From Ambrosia x helenae (taxonomy: Eukaryota > Streptophyta > Magnoliopsida > Asterales > Asteraceae), in the NCBI GenBank assembly GCA_030844895.1, contig JAUTDX010001409.1:24032-88031 (forward strand): a DNA stretch of 64,000 nt, given 5' to 3'. A model generated the notes under the pieces. The model did no database searches. It was not told the origin of the DNA and saw nothing but the letters and a program-made list of their open reading frames with translations. Below are positions 11,292 through 23,732 of the stretch, one piece after another (positions within the stretch are counted from its first letter, which is position 1; each line of letters opens with the position of its first letter). The position numbers and the translations under genes are program-made.

Positions 11292-13685
11292 TGTCACACC
11301 CGCCAAGGCGGAAACACGGGGTGTAACTTTGAATGATTTCCCAGCACAAAGGTCACACGAGCATTATTTAAATAAAACAGGAATTACCATTTAACAATCA
11401 AGTCTTACAAAAACATAACACTAATTGTTTGAATTAAAACCATTGTGTAGAATGTTTAGGTCATGTCCCTTTCATCATGTGTTGGCCAATTAGTGTATAG
11501 GTTTTATAGCTTATAGGTTGTCATAGTTTGTCTCATGTGCTCTTGAGTTATCTTACGGGCCGCAATTTATAAGTAGTGTGTGTAGGCTTGTTTGTTTCTA
11601 AGTAGAGTAGTGTAGTTATCCTAGGAAGTTGAAGTGAGATTAGTGTTTAACTAAATAGGTGTTGGTCTTAGGATGATAGTGACTTGTATTGCTTGTGTTT
11701 TTATCTCTTTTCCTTGTTGTTTTTCATGCGTGTGCATGTATATATATATACACACACACACACACACATATATATATATGGATCAATCGGCTTCTAGAGG
11801 GTGTTCAATCAAAGATATAGTTTTCTTGTCAAGGCCTAGTGTATGTATGGTGTGTATGTATACGAGTACATATAGAGGTATAAGAGATTGATTCATATGT
11901 ACATACATAGATTAATATTTGCAAATTTTCATAAGTTTAATCATATGTTTGTCAAGCGAGGATAACTCATAGGTACATATACATCTCGTGTGTGCACGTG
12001 TGACTTATCTAGTTAACTCTAGTCAAGTAGAATGCAAGGAATCTAAGTGCAAGTAACTAGAGTTGATTAAATTAAGAACCTGAGATTGCGGGGTATCACA
12101 CATGTTTATTCTATTTTTGGCAAAACAAATGTTGTGACTTGCTTAGGGTCACCAAGTGTTACTTATGTCTTTGTTATACAAGTCTAAGGTAAGGTATGGA
12201 CATACTTCAATACAATATTGTATAAAATTAACATACTTTGGCACTTTGTCTTTGAATGTACATACAGTTGGGTGTTTAACATAGATTTCTAGGAAACCAT
12301 TGTGTTAAGATTGTTAACACATGTTCTTGTTGATCTTAACACATGTTCTCAAAACATAACTTAGCATATGTTTCAAAACTAAACGATTTTGGCTTAAATT
12401 TGGGCCGGCCTCGACCCCATACACTCACGCATACATTCAAATGTATGTGTGGGTGTACGCGTATGTCCATGTAAGGGCTACAAGTTGTATGTAATCGTAT
12501 ATATGTGGGTTAGTAGGTATAGGCCATAGTATTGAACCTTTTAACATGAAACTCAAGTGTTTTGGTTAGTTTATCTTGAAAAACTTATTGTTAAGGGTGT
12601 GTGCGAGTGTGTGTGTGCTCGGGTGACCACCACATGTAACTGAAATGTATAAAGAATGAAAATGGTTCGGGTATTATTCCTCACTCGTGTATAGCCGAAG
12701 ATAATAAAGAGGAATAAGCTAACTTCCTTCCAAATGACTCCTAAAGACTTGCTAGCTACTTGTGACTCCCAAATGGTGAAGACAAGTGATCGAACAAGCC
12801 CTCTCTAGGGTCCCCTAGGCTCGCCCGAATGGTACACAAAGGAAAGGAAGGAGAGGATGGGCATGGTCTCATTGGTTCACAATTGAGGATATTCAACCCC
12901 TTGCTTTCTAAATGTGCATTCTCTAGGAGCCTTGTAAGGGAAATGTGTTGACTTGAGGTTTTGGCTTGACTTGTAGGGTGGGGTAGTAGCAGAAATTCAT
13001 GGGGAATAAGAAAGTCTTGGATGGCAAGGTGGACAAGGTGTGGAGACACATGCATTTCATGTTCTTACCATGTTAGTGCAATGAGAAGACTAGTGTTCTT
13101 GTTTGGTTGTGTGCACATTCTTGGGGGCCGAAAATTATGGGAAAATGGACATGATTGTTTAGGCAAGTTAACTAAGGTTGGATGATCATGGAATTTATGT
13201 TGTTACTAGGTTAGTATAAGTCTAGGAACTTGGGATATGGAGTTGTGTGTGGATGTATATATGCGTCTATATGTATGCATGTTGGTATGTATGAATAGTG
13301 TAGAGGTGTCGGCTAGTTTGATCCATTGTTTCACTTAGCTTGTCTTAGGAATAAATGGGCCGAAATGCATGGGTGTAAATGAACAATTTAGGAAGTCAAA
13401 ACTATCTAAGTTTATGAAGTGTGATTACAAAGTCCCTTGTTAGTGAAAAAACCTAGGTTCTTGGACTTATTGGATGGTGGTGTGGTGATCGATGGCCTTT
13501 GGGAAAGAATATGGAATTCTTACGGTAAATCAACATGTCTTGGAGGTTGTAGAATGTTTGTGGATTCTCGTTGGAACCCTGTATAGTCCAACTATGATGC
13601 AAATGATAACATGTAATGCTATGGTCAATGTATTTATGTGTAGTCAAATGTGTGGACATAATATGTGATTTCGACGGGTGTCACA
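11292..13685 (-). repeat. Element A 3' LTR
   Basis: Starts TGTCACACC and ends GTGTCACA. Its outer 170 bases match 19694-19862 almost base for base and its inner half (about 12800-13685) matches 20775-21936. Two blocks do not match: 11464-12105 replaces 19866-20636, and the right copy carries about 310 bases (21497-21817) that are absent here. A TA/CA microsatellite lies at 11738-11779. Confidence 0.9.
11738..11779. repeat. (TA)n(CA)n(TA)n microsatellite
   Basis: Compound dinucleotide run within the block unique to the 3' LTR of element A. Confidence 0.9.
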
Positions 13686-16600
13686 TTCTCCCCCTGTTCG
13701 AGGAATTTCGTCCGCGAAATTTTCGGTGTTGGTCATTTGAACTGGTGGTCCCCTGGAAGAGATGTGGGTATTTGCGTTTCATTTGGTCTTCACGCTCCCA
13801 CGTGAACTCGGGTCCACGCTTGGAATCCCAATGTACCTTAACTAGCTTGACCTGACTGTGACGAAGTTTCTGATTCTTCCAGTCTTTTATCTCGAGTGGC
13901 TCCTCTATGAAATGAAGTTGTTTGTCGATGTGGATTTCCTCTAGAGGGATAATCAATGATTTATCAGCAAAACACTTCTTGAGATTCAAGACGTGAAACA
14001 TGTCGTGAACGCCACTGAGTTCTTGCGGTAACTTGAGTTTGTATGCAACTGGTCCAATTCGTGCAAGGATCTTGAATGGACCTATGTATCTGGGATTGAG
14101 CTTCCAACGTTTGCCAAACCTGGGAACCCTTTCCATGGAGATACTTTGAGCTAAACTCCGTCACCTACCTGAAACTCTAAAGGCTTGCGCCTTTGGTCCG
14201 CATTGCTCTTCTGTCTGTCTCGGGCGGCTTTCAATCTGTCCCTGATCTGGAAGATCTTGTCAGTTGTCTCCTAGATGAGTTCGGGACCTGTCATCTGCTT
14301 GTCCCCTACCTCTACCCAACACACTGCGATCGACACTTGCGCCCATACAATGCTTCAAAAGGTGCTTCTTTGATACTGGTGTGGTAACTGTTGTTGTAAG
14401 AGAATTCGATCAACGGCAAATGTGTGTCCCAATTCCCTCCAAAATCAATTACACACGCTCAAAGCATATCCTACAGTGTCTGAATGGTCCTTTCGCTTTG
14501 TCCATCTGTCTGAGGATGGTAAGCAGTGCTCAAGTCCAGACGGGAACCAAGGGCTTCTTGCAATGATTGCCAAAACCTTGAAGTAATGTTACTATCCCGA
14601 TCAGAGATTATGGAGATAGGCACACCGTGTCTTGACACGACTTCATTGATGTATATCCTGGATAATTTTTCCGTCTTGTCTGTCTCCTTGATGGGCAAGA
14701 TATGCGTATATTTTGTCAGACGATCGACAATTACCTAGATTGCATCATGACCATGAGATGTCTTTGGCAATTTGGCGACGAAGTCCATAGAAATTTGCTC
14801 CCATTTCCAAACGGGTATCTCTTGTTGGTGAAGCATACCTGAAGGTTTCTGATATTCTGCCTTAACCTTTGAGCATGTTAAACAATGTTTGACATAGGTT
14901 GTAATGCAACCCTTGAGGTTAGGCCACCAATAGAATTCCTTGAGTTCCTTGAACATCTTATCTGCACCGGGGTGTATCGAGTACTTGGACTTGTGTGCTT
15001 CGTCCAGAACTAGATCACGCAATCCTCCATACAATGGAACCTATATTCTGTTTAGGAAATATTTTGACCCATCAGGTTTTGTCTCTAACTGATTAACCTG
15101 ACTGTATAGAGCTTCATGCCCGATATTACTATCCTTGAGAGCTTCTTGCTGAGCCTGACGAATACGAGCTGTGAGATCGGTTTGAATGGTCATGCCAAAC
15201 GCACGGACACACAACGTTCTGGCACGTTCCTTTCGGCTCAATGCGTCTGCTACGACATTTGCCTTTCCTGGATGGTACTTAATCTCACAGTCGTAGTCAT
15301 TGAGTAGCTCAACCCATCGTCTTTGACGCATGTTCAGGTCCTTCTGGTCAAAGATATGTTGTAAGCTCTTGTGATCGGTAAAGACAGTACACTTGGACCC
15401 ATAGAGGTAGTGTCTCCAAATCTTGAGTGCGAACACTACTGTGCCCAATTCCAAATCATGGGTTGTGTAGTTTCGTTCGTGCACCTTGAGTTGGCGTGAG
15501 GCATAGGCAATAACTTTATTCCTCTACATTAGGACACAACCGAGACCTTGGTGAGATGCGTCGCAATAAACCACAAAATCTTCCATTCCTTCTGGCAACG
15601 AGAGAATCGGTGCGCTGCATAGCTTGAGCTTCAAAAGCTGGAAAGCTGGTTCTTGCTGATCTCCCTATTCGAATTTCTTGTCTTTTTGGGTCAAGACTGT
15701 TAGGGACTGGGCTAATTTTGAAAAAATCTCGATGAATCGACGATAATAGCCAGCTAACCGTAGAAATTGTCGAACTTCGGTTGGGGTATCGGGTCTAGCC
15801 TAATTTTTGATCGCTTCAATCTTGGCTGGATCAACATGTATACCCTTTTCGTTCACGACGTGGCCAAGGAAGTGAACTTCACGAATCCAGAATTCGCATT
15901 TGGAAAACTTGGCATACAGTTTCTCGTTCTTAAGTATATTAAGAATCTCCCTCAAATGTTGTTCGTGTTCCTCTTGGGTTCGTGAATAGGTCAAAATGTC
16001 GTCAATGAACACAATCACGAACTTGTCGAGGTAAGGCTTACACACTCGGTTCATCAGGTCCATGAACACTGTTGGTGCGTTAGTCAAACCGAACGGCATT
16101 ACTAGAAATTCATAATGACCATACCGCGTCCTAAAAGCGGTCTTGGGAATATCCTCCTCATGGATGCGCAACTGATGATAGTCTGATCTCAGGTTAATCT
16201 TCGAGTAAAAACTCGAACCTTGCAATTGGTCAAACAGATCATCGATCCTAGGAAGAGGATAACGGTTATTCACCGTGAGCTTGTTTAACTCTCTGTAATC
16301 GATGCACATGCGAAAGGATCCATCCTTCTTCTTGACAAATAAAACTGGAGCTCCCTAGGGTGACGAGCTCGGTCGAATGAATCCTTTGTCAAGTAGTTCT
16401 TGCAACTGTTTGGATAGTTCTTGTATCTTAGATGGAGCTAAACGGTAAGGCGATCGGGCTACGGGAGCAGCTCCGGGAATAAGGTCAACACGAAACTCAA
16501 CTTGCCTCGGGGGTGGCAATCCTGGCAGATCTTCGGGAAAGACTTCTGGAAATTCCCTCACGACAGGGATGTCTTTGATTCATCTTTCCTCAGATTTCTT

Positions 16601-17110
16601 CTCAATCACGTGCGCCAAGAATTCAAAATGGCCTTTCCGCAAACAATTCTGGGCTTTGATGCAAGATATAAGTCGCAACGGAGTCTTCCAGCACTCCCCT
16701 TGAATGGACAAAACCTCTCCGTTTAGCAACGGTACTCGAACTATTCTTGCACAGCAGATGATTTCGGCTCGATTCTTCGACAACCAATCCATTCCAACTA
16801 TGACGTTGAAACTTCCTAGCTCGACAGGTTGAAGGTCAATACTGAACTCATGATCTCCTAGTTTCAATGCACAATCCTTAAACACTTCATCAGACTCAAT
16901 TGTCTTACCGTTGGCCAATTCTATCAAATAGCGGTGTGCAACTTAGTTGACTCTAATCCAATGGCTTGTTTAAAGACGGTTGACACAAAACTTAAATCGG
17001 CACCGGTATCGAAAAGTACAGAAGCAACATGATTGTTTACGAAGAACGTACCCGTGACAACTTTAGGATCCTCACGTGCGTCTTCTGCGCCCATGACAAA
17101 AGCCCTGCCT
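13681..17110 (-). pseudogene. Element A pol: PR, RT, RNase H, integrase, chromodomain-like tail
   Basis: In order from high to low coordinates: aspartic protease LFDTGADLSF (about 16995-17025); reverse transcriptase 15800-16560 with YRLAPSKIQEL, LVMPFGLTNAP and the catalytic FIDDIL (about 15995-16012); RNase H 15041-15650 with VFTDHKSLQ and a DALSR exit; integrase zinc domain (GADKMFKELKEFYWWP, CLTCSKVK) at 14735-15034; integrase core with ISMDF, SDRD and HPQTDGQSERT (14465-14810); and a C-terminal GPFKILARIGPVAYKLKLP to EFTWEREDQMK block (13681-14136), the chromodomain-like tail of Tekay/Del elements. Stops interrupt it at many places; those near 16358, 15803, 15668 and 14738 are TAG where the family has Trp, and one near 15526 is TAG for Gln. 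Product would copy and integrate the element. Confidence 0.92.
13686..13696 (-). other. Polypurine tract (element A)
   Basis: CAGGGGGAGAA on the minus strand, directly abutting the 3' LTR; the primer for plus-strand DNA synthesis. The pol stop codon (13681-13683) lies just inside the LTR, so the coding frame runs through the tract. Confidence 0.9.
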
Positions 17111-18291
17111 CAAGCTTGACCCTTCACCTTGGGGCAGTCTTTCTTGAAATGGTCAATGGCTCCACATTCAAAACATCCGGGTTTCCTATCATTTTTCCCG
17201 ACTGCCTTGGCCCGGCACTACACTGTGGGATGTCCCATCCGCTTGCACTTCTCGCATTTGATGCTGTCACATGTCCCCACGTGATGGTACTTGCATTTGT
17301 TGCAGAGTGGGTGGGGCCTGTTGTATGGCTTGCGAGTTTCAGTAGCGGTGGAATCAAAAGCTTTGACGGTTTCAGGTTTCTTGCTGGGATTACCTTCTGC
17401 ACCTCTCCCTTTCTTGAAGTGGGACCACTTACTCTTGTTTCCAGAGCCTTCACCCTTGTCGGATTCCTTTTAAGTCAGGGATCCCATACGTACCGCATCG
17501 TCGGTCAGGCTGTGAGCAAGGGTGACAACATGCTGAATGGAAGCTGGAGCGGCAGTGGTAACCTTGCTACGGATCTTAGGAGAAAGTCCCCAGATGTATC
17601 TCTCTACCCGCTTATACTCGGGGTAACCATGTGTGGAACTAGACGAGAAAGCTCATGAAATCTGGTGGTATAGGCAGCGATATCCGCCCTGTTCATGGAC
17701 AAATTCCAGAACTCAGTCTCCAACTTCTGTAGTTCACTCCGCGGGCAATACTTATCCATCAGCATCGACTTCAACTCAGTCCATGAAAGATTGTAGGTAG
17801 CTTCACGACCCAAGGTCTGCACTTGCAGGCTCCACCATGTTAGAGCCTCGTCCTGGAAGGTACAAGTGACAACTTTATCTTTTGGTCTCTGAACAACCAC
17901 TGATATCAAGTACTGACTCGGTTTTCTCGATCCAACGGACATTACCAATTGCTCCTTCTAACCCATGAAAGTTCCAGGCTTGCATGCCATGAAAGTCTTG
18001 TAGGAACACCCACACATGGTATTCTATACTTCTGCGGTGTCAGAATGAATGGTTTATCAGTCGATGGAGTTGCATAAGAGAAGATCAAGACTAAGAAAGG
18101 ATAGACAAGAGCTTTACCAGTCTTGGGATCCTGGGTTCTGCGTTGGCCTGCTGCGCCCGAACCGCCACTGGAATCAGCACGGTTTGCTTCATGTTGCGTG
18201 ATAGCCTGTCAATTACCCTGTCTAGGTCCGCTGAGGTGGTCGGAAAAGCTTCTTCCTCAGAAGTCGATCGAGTAGTTCTTTTGGGAGCCAT
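17110..18291 (-). pseudogene. Element A gag with zinc knuckles
   Basis: Starts MAPKRTTRSTSEEEAFPTTS at 18291. The retrotransposon gag core (PF03732-type) is readable at 17604-17948: TFQDEALTWWSLQVQTLG, SWTELKSMLMDKYCPRSELQ, FHELSRLVPHMVTP. Downstream are a Lys-rich linker and Cys-rich units: LCNKCKYHHVGTC, CEKCKRMGHPTV (followed by a stop then C) and CFECGAIDHFKKDCPK (about 17133-17174). Stops and at least two frame changes (between 18091 and 17948, and near 17600) break it. Gag would package element RNA in particles. The plus-strand open frame of 209 codons over this region is antisense. Confidence 0.88.
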
Positions 18292-18549
18292 GTTCTAATA
18301 CATAAGATTAAAATAATGAGACACATATTACTGTATAATATTGTCAACATATGCACCAATCAAAACATCAACATATGCACCAATCAAAACAACTATACAA
18401 TCAACACAAATGTCAAAACACGATCACAAAGACATGGCACAACACAATATAGGAACCCAAAATATCGCACTTTTCATAGAAAGTTTAACGCACTTGATAC
18501 GATTTTGTTTCTGAATACAAAATAAAATTGCATACTGCCTTACAAGTTT

Positions 18550-19468
18550 TTAAACTACTACTACTAGCACAATACGTGATATCCTACGGGGATGGGGTGG
18601 GAAAGTAGCAGACAAAGCTGCAACAGATGCAGTCATCCTCGCCTCGAGATCGTCAACTCTAGCCTCAAGCTCGGCGACACGCTCCTCTACCGTGGCGCGT
18701 CCCTGATCTGCCTCATACACACGCGTACCCAACTCATCCAATCCATAGAGAATGGGATCCCTGGTCTTACCTGCCAGATACAGGTCATCCTCGATCTCCT
18801 GAACTGTATTATGTAACACCCCAATCTCTGTGTCGTGACGTCCAACCATGTCTCGCATAGAGTAGTGAGTGTGGCGTACTGGAGCAGGCTCGAAACGAGT
18901 GGGTAATGGTGTGTCAGAGGGTGGCTGGGATGATCCGCCAATCTCAAAAGTAGATGGGGCCTCGCTGTTATTATCCTCGTCAGAGTAAGCTAAGAAACCA
19001 TCAATAGTCGGCAAGTATGTCCTCTTAGGAGCCTGAGATCTCCAAAGTAGCTTCTTCTTGTGTAGCTTTGGTGCCTCTGGTGCTGGGGCCTGGGGGTCTG
19101 CTGGTGCTGGAGGCTCAGGGTCAACCTGGGCTAGAGCCTCGACTGTAGCGATAGGTGGCAGTGGAAGGAGTACTTGTTTCCGAGGAGTGTACATCAAGCG
19201 TACTCAACCTGGACACGGCGATAAGGACGGAAAGATGGTGCCCTAGGCTCTGGCTGCGGTGGAGGTGCATCCTCCTTCTGTGCCTCTCCAGCGGGCACAA
19301 CATCCTCGTCGTCTAAGACAACATGATCCACCTGCATGTGGTCCTCTGCAACATCCTAGTCGCTGGAGTCGGGTTCATAACCCTGCTGAAGGTCATCGGC
19401 TGGAGGCTCTCTGGCACGTGCTCCTCCTCAGAATCCGAGATGATGATATGGTAATCGCAGTGTGCCAT
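18550..19468 (-). pseudogene. Extra ORF upstream of gag in element A
   Basis: Between the primer-binding site and gag lies a third coding region starting MAHCDYHIIISDSEEEHVPE at 19468. After a frameshift around 19390 it reads DLQQGYEPDSSD, then a stop, then an acidic and Pro-rich part; a second frameshift near 19195 leads to the 18550-19197 segment, rich in Pro and Ala (EPPAPADPQAPAPEAPK), then acidic (YSDEDNNSEAPS), then a heptad-like helix TVEERVAELEARVDDLEARM near its end. I do not recognise a catalytic domain. It may be an accessory or gag-like protein of this lineage. The length is about 300 codons. The 250 bases between it and gag have no other feature. Confidence 0.6.
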
Positions 19469-19678
19469 GATCCTGGAAATCAATGAACACACGTGTGTGT
19501 TAGAAATCATGTAGTGTACTTAATATATCTACTAATGTGTGAAGTAGGTAACTGGCATGGAACTTGCGTAGTGCGTAGGGATAATTGTTGTGTTTCTTTC
19601 CTTTGGAAAACATTTCAAAATCAATTTTGTTTAGATTATAGTTTGACTTAAAAGAATCTTAGTTCGCTATAACCTCGT

Positions 19679-19690
19679 GCTCTGATACCA
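19679..19690 (-). other. Primer-binding site, tRNA-iMet (element A)
   Basis: TGGTATCAGAGC on the minus strand, three bases from the 5' LTR end at 19694. Confidence 0.9.
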
Positions 19691-19693
19691 ATC

Positions 19694-21936
19694 TGTCACA
19701 CCCCGCCAAGGCGGAAACACGGGGTGTAACTTTGAATGATTTCCAAGCACAAAGGTCACACGAGCATTATTTAAATAAAACAGGAATTACCATTTAACAA
19801 TCAAGTCTTACAAAAACATAACATTAATTGTTTGCAGTAAAACCATTGTGTAGAATGTTTAGGTTAAAACCTCACAACAATAGTTCAAAAGATGGTATCC
19901 CATAAATGCCCGCACGCGACCTTCCCAAGTTCTCCATGCTCCATGCTAATTTCCTGAAAAACATGCATGTAAAATATATGGGTCAACATAAAGTTGGTGA
20001 GTACATGGGTTTGTATGAATGGACATATTATCCAAAACTGACTAAATTACTGCCTAGCTAGGGCAATAATCATCATATGATCTGACATGAGCCCATAACC
20101 AAACCTTGACATGTTGTTCCTCGCCCATTGTACACTAAAGACAATGAAATAATGTGAAATACAAGCACTCTCTTGATATCTGTCATCCGGTCAGAGTGAC
20201 TGACCAAGAGTGGGGGTGTCAACCCAATAGATCTATTCCGCTGTTTCATGGCTAAATCTATAGCTAATGGTTATGGTGAAATGTATGACACGAGGGCTTA
20301 ATGGATCCTGAACCTTATTGTCTCATGTTCACATAATAGTCATGTATGTAAATGAAAACTGTACGCATGTTTTCCCCCCAAAATGTAAAAAGACTATAAA
20401 AAAGGGCCGTGAATACTCACTTGATGTTTGGATGCTAGACTGAACTCAATCTGATGCGGTGTGTCTAGTTAGGAACCCTAAATTCAATTAAAAACAACTT
20501 AGGTTTATGTTTGGCTCTAACTACCATGCAATTGTTCACCCGACTGTAACACCTATGGACTAGGGCTTCTGTGCCACTATCCACGTTTGTCACATACTGT
20601 ATGTGTCAGTAATTGTTTGTTTTGTTATTCACATGGCCATGTTTATTCTATTTTTGGCAAAACAAATGTTGTGACTTGCTTAGGGTCACCAAGGGTTACT
20701 TATGTCTTTGTTCAAGTGTTAGTGAGTTATGTGAAGTTGTAGTGTGATCCTCATGGCTCTATATATATATAGCCGATTGGTGAGAGGATGGGCATGGTCA
20801 TATTGGTTCACAATTGAGGATAGTCAACCCCTTGCTTTCTTAATGTGACTTCTCTAGGAGCCTTGTAAGGGAAATGTGTTGACTTGAGGTTTTGGCTTGA
20901 CTTGTAGGGGTGGGGTAGTAGCCGAAATTCATGGGGAATGAGCAAGTATTGGATGGCAAGGTGGACAAGGTGTGGAGGCTCATGCATTTCATGTTCTTAC
21001 CATGTTAGTACAATGAGAAGACTAGTGTTCTTGTTTGGTTGTGTGCACATTCTTGGGGGCCGAAAATTATGGGAAAATGGACATGATTGTTTAGGCAAGT
21101 TGACTAAGGTTGGATGATCATGGAATTTATGTTGTTACTAGGTTAGTATAAGTCTAGGAACTAGGGATATGGAGTTGTGTGTGGATGTATATATGCGTGT
21201 ATATGTATGTGTGTTGGTATGTATGTATAGTGTACAGGTGTAGGCTAGTTTGATCCATGTTTCACTTAGCTTGTCTTAGGAATACATGGGCCAAAATGCA
21301 TGGGTGTAAATGAACGATTTAGGAAGTCAAAACTATCTATGTTTATGAAGTGTGATTACAAAGTCCCTTTTTAGTGAAAACACCTAGGTTCTTGGACTTA
21401 TTGGATGGTGGTGTGGTGATTGATGGCCTTTGGAAATAATCTGGAATTCTTACGGTAAATCAACATGTCTTGGAGGTTGTAGAATGTTTGTGGATTCCAT
21501 TCCTATGTAGGGTCTCTTGTTAGGATAAGAATGGTGACTAGTAAGTGAGTATGTATGTATGGATGCATTCGTGTATGTATGTAGGTGGTCGTGTGTGTAT
21601 TTTTACATGTATGTGTGAGGTATTTTGTTATTTCCAAACATATGTTGGTAACCTCATGTGAATGAACATTGTTTTGTTTTTGTTCTTGTCGGTTAACAAT
21701 TTGGAATCGTATATTCAACTGCATGGGTTTCCTGTAGTCTAGCATGACTTACTGGATTAACTAAAGCCTTGAACAAACTAGTGTGTGTACTTATTAGACT
21801 GTGTGCTTTGGTATTGACTCGTTGGAACCCTGTATAGTCCAACTATGATGCAAATGATAACATGTAATGCTATGCACAATGTATTTACGTGTAGTCAAAT
21901 GTGCGGACATGACCTGTGATTTCGACGGGTGTCACA
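19694..21936 (-). repeat. Element A 5' LTR
   Basis: Starts TGTCACACC, ends GTGTCACA (coordinates on the plus strand), 2,243 bases. It matches the 3' LTR closely at both ends, but 19866-20636 and about 21497-21817 have no counterpart there. The right flank is TGAAA (21937-21941). Confidence 0.9.
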
Positions 21937-21941
21937 TGAAA

Positions 21942-22785
21942 CAAAACCAAAATCATTAGTTAAGAAAACTGATGTGAAAGATTCAGAGAAAGGTGTGAAA
22001 TTTTTTATCGGATGGAAGGATCTGATCAAATACTTTCCAGATGAGGAATATCCCATACAGTTTGTCAATTGTTCTATGATTTCAAAAATCTGGCAAGAAA
22101 GTACAATTTGGTTTCCTAAATCTAAAAAGGACAAATGACTTTCCACCAGAATTAATTCAAAAACTGTATGGTGATGATTCTAAGAAAAATAGAATTCATG
22201 TGACTGGGTTTGTCAAACCAACTGAGAGTGTTGAATCATCTTACTCACTGGAGCTTGCTCCTGAGAGTTTAAGAAGGAAGTGTATTGAGGATAAATACCT
22301 GGTAAACACTTTCGCGAGTGGTCATGATAAGCCGATGTTTGAAGAATACCGTGTCTGTTTTAAATGTAGTGAGTGAGGACATTTAGTTGTTCACTGTCCA
22401 TATGTAAGACACATAAGGCATGAAGTTGAGGTTAGAAGGAACTATAGGAATTCAAGAGATTTTATCCTCAAAGGGAAAATGTTCAATCAAGAGGAAAACA
22501 ACCGATTGTTTATGACAATCGCAATCGAATTGCTATGAACAGAACAAAGAAGAAACCAATGGTAAACACTGTAAGATAAACAGAAAGTTTATGTAGTTAA
22601 ACAAACTGCTAAACCATCTATTAAGTCGGATACCGGACCTTCATTTGTTAAATCAGAAAAGGTTGTTAAGAATGTTCAACCAAAAGTCTTAACAAAGAAA
22701 AATTAAAATGTCAAAATTGATAATTCTAAACAAATTCGAATTTTGAAAAGACCTAAGCAAACTTGGTTACCAAAAGTGGCTGACA
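21942..22785 (+). pseudogene. Element B gag, second segment with degenerate zinc knuckle
   Basis: Continues the gag interrupted at 11291. It reads DVKDSEKGVKFFIGWKDLIK and DEEYPIQFVNCSMISKIW, then after a frameshift the block TGFVKPTESVESSYSLELAP and a knuckle CFKCSE (stop) GHLVVHCPYVR at about 22360-22405, where the TGA near 22374 falls inside the zinc finger. It ends in RILKRPKQTWLPKV (about 22740-22782). All blocks match element C gag (34981-35571 on the minus strand). At about 22785 the sequence passes straight into accessory-ORF sequence, which in C lies about 8 kb further on. Confidence 0.8.
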
Positions 22786-23720
22786 AGAAGGGTAAAGAAG
22801 TGATCGATGAAATCTTTACTGTAATGAAAGATAAGATGTCAGCAAGCAATTAGATGCTTTGAAAAACTATCTAAGAAGATTGCGTGAATAATCTGATAAT
22901 CGTCCACTTCCGCCGATTCAAGGAGAATTCTATCGCTACCATAATCAGATATTCAAAGGAAGTGCGATAAGCTGTAAATTCTTTCCTCAAATCAGGTGTG
23001 ATGGAATTAAATGGGATAGAGGAATCGTGTATTTCAGTTGCTTTCATGATATCAAGACTCTTCCACACTGGGCTGTACGTGACATATGTATCGGTGCTTC
23101 GGCTTCAGGTTTATTGGTGTGGATGGCTAATAAGATGACTTGAGAAAGCCAAACAATGTGGGACATCTTCAAGCCGTAATATCCTCACAGAGTAGTTCAT
23201 AAGAAGATCAATCCGTTGAACAAACTTCCTTATGTAACATTGAACTACAAGCTAGCAACATGCATGAAGAAGATCCCGTTAATGCCAATTGAGCAAGACA
23301 TCAGCAAGAATTTTGCTTTTTGATATTACGATTGGAGAACGGGTGAAGCGGTGATAGTTATGGATGAAGAAGACAAATCAAAGCTGTGAAAGAAGATTCT
23401 TATGTTTGATCTGATGTGGTTGATAAATTGCTCGAGAAATGATGTTGAGACCTTATACTTCAATCCTATTCACTTTTATGCGTTAGATATTCAGAAAGCG
23501 TGGAGGTTTCAAGCTGTGATCAAGTTTTTCTTTGCTTTGCTTTGCTTTTGAAGTTCATTCAAATTGTGATTACAAGGGATTGCTGGAAAGTACTCAATGA
23601 AGTTGCGGAAGATAGTTGAAAAGCGACAAGTTCAAAAGATTGATGCAAGAAAGACAAAGAATGTGAAAGACAAGCTGAAGGGTGTTTTACGTGACAACAA
23701 TTGAAGAATCTGAGTTACAG
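22785..23720 (+). pseudogene. Element B accessory ORF, C-terminal part
   Basis: Opens with KKGKEVIDEIF (C has KGKKIIDEVF), then LPPIQGEFYRYHNQIFKG, FHDIKTLPHW, PHRVVHKKINP, MKKIPLMP, FDLMWLINCSRNDVETLYFN and QKAWRFQAV. These are the same blocks, in the same order, as in elements C and D, but with at least six stops (for example near 23141 and 23179) and frame changes. The product is unknown. It is followed at once by the purine tract and the 3' LTR. Confidence 0.8.
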
Positions 23721-23732
23721 ACAAGGGGAGTC

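Larger units (their letters stand above)
11292..21936 (-). mobile_element. Gypsy element A, chromovirus (Tekay/Del-like), full length
   Basis: A 10.6-kb LTR retrotransposon in minus orientation: 5' LTR 19694-21936, primer-binding site 19679-19690, an extra upstream ORF, gag, pol (protease, reverse transcriptase, RNase H, integrase with chromodomain-like tail), purine tract 13686-13696, 3' LTR 11292-13685. Both LTRs begin TGTCACACC and end GTGTCACA, and the flanking TSD is TGAAA. The order PR-RT-RH-IN and the C-terminal chromodomain-like block place it in the chromoviruses. Every coding segment has stops, so it is not autonomous now. Confidence 0.92.

Noticed and set aside
12756..13055. 99-codon minus-strand frame
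   Set aside because: It is within the 3' LTR of Gypsy A, with no domain and no matching open frame kept in the other LTR.
17029..17658. 209-codon open frame on the plus strand
   Set aside because: It is antisense to Gypsy A gag and protease, which show the recognisable domains on the minus strand.
19679..19690. Match to initiator-Met tRNA as a tRNA gene
   Set aside because: Only the 12 bases complementary to the tRNA 3' end are present, next to an LTR; this is a primer-binding site. The same holds at 8700, 39095 and 44170.
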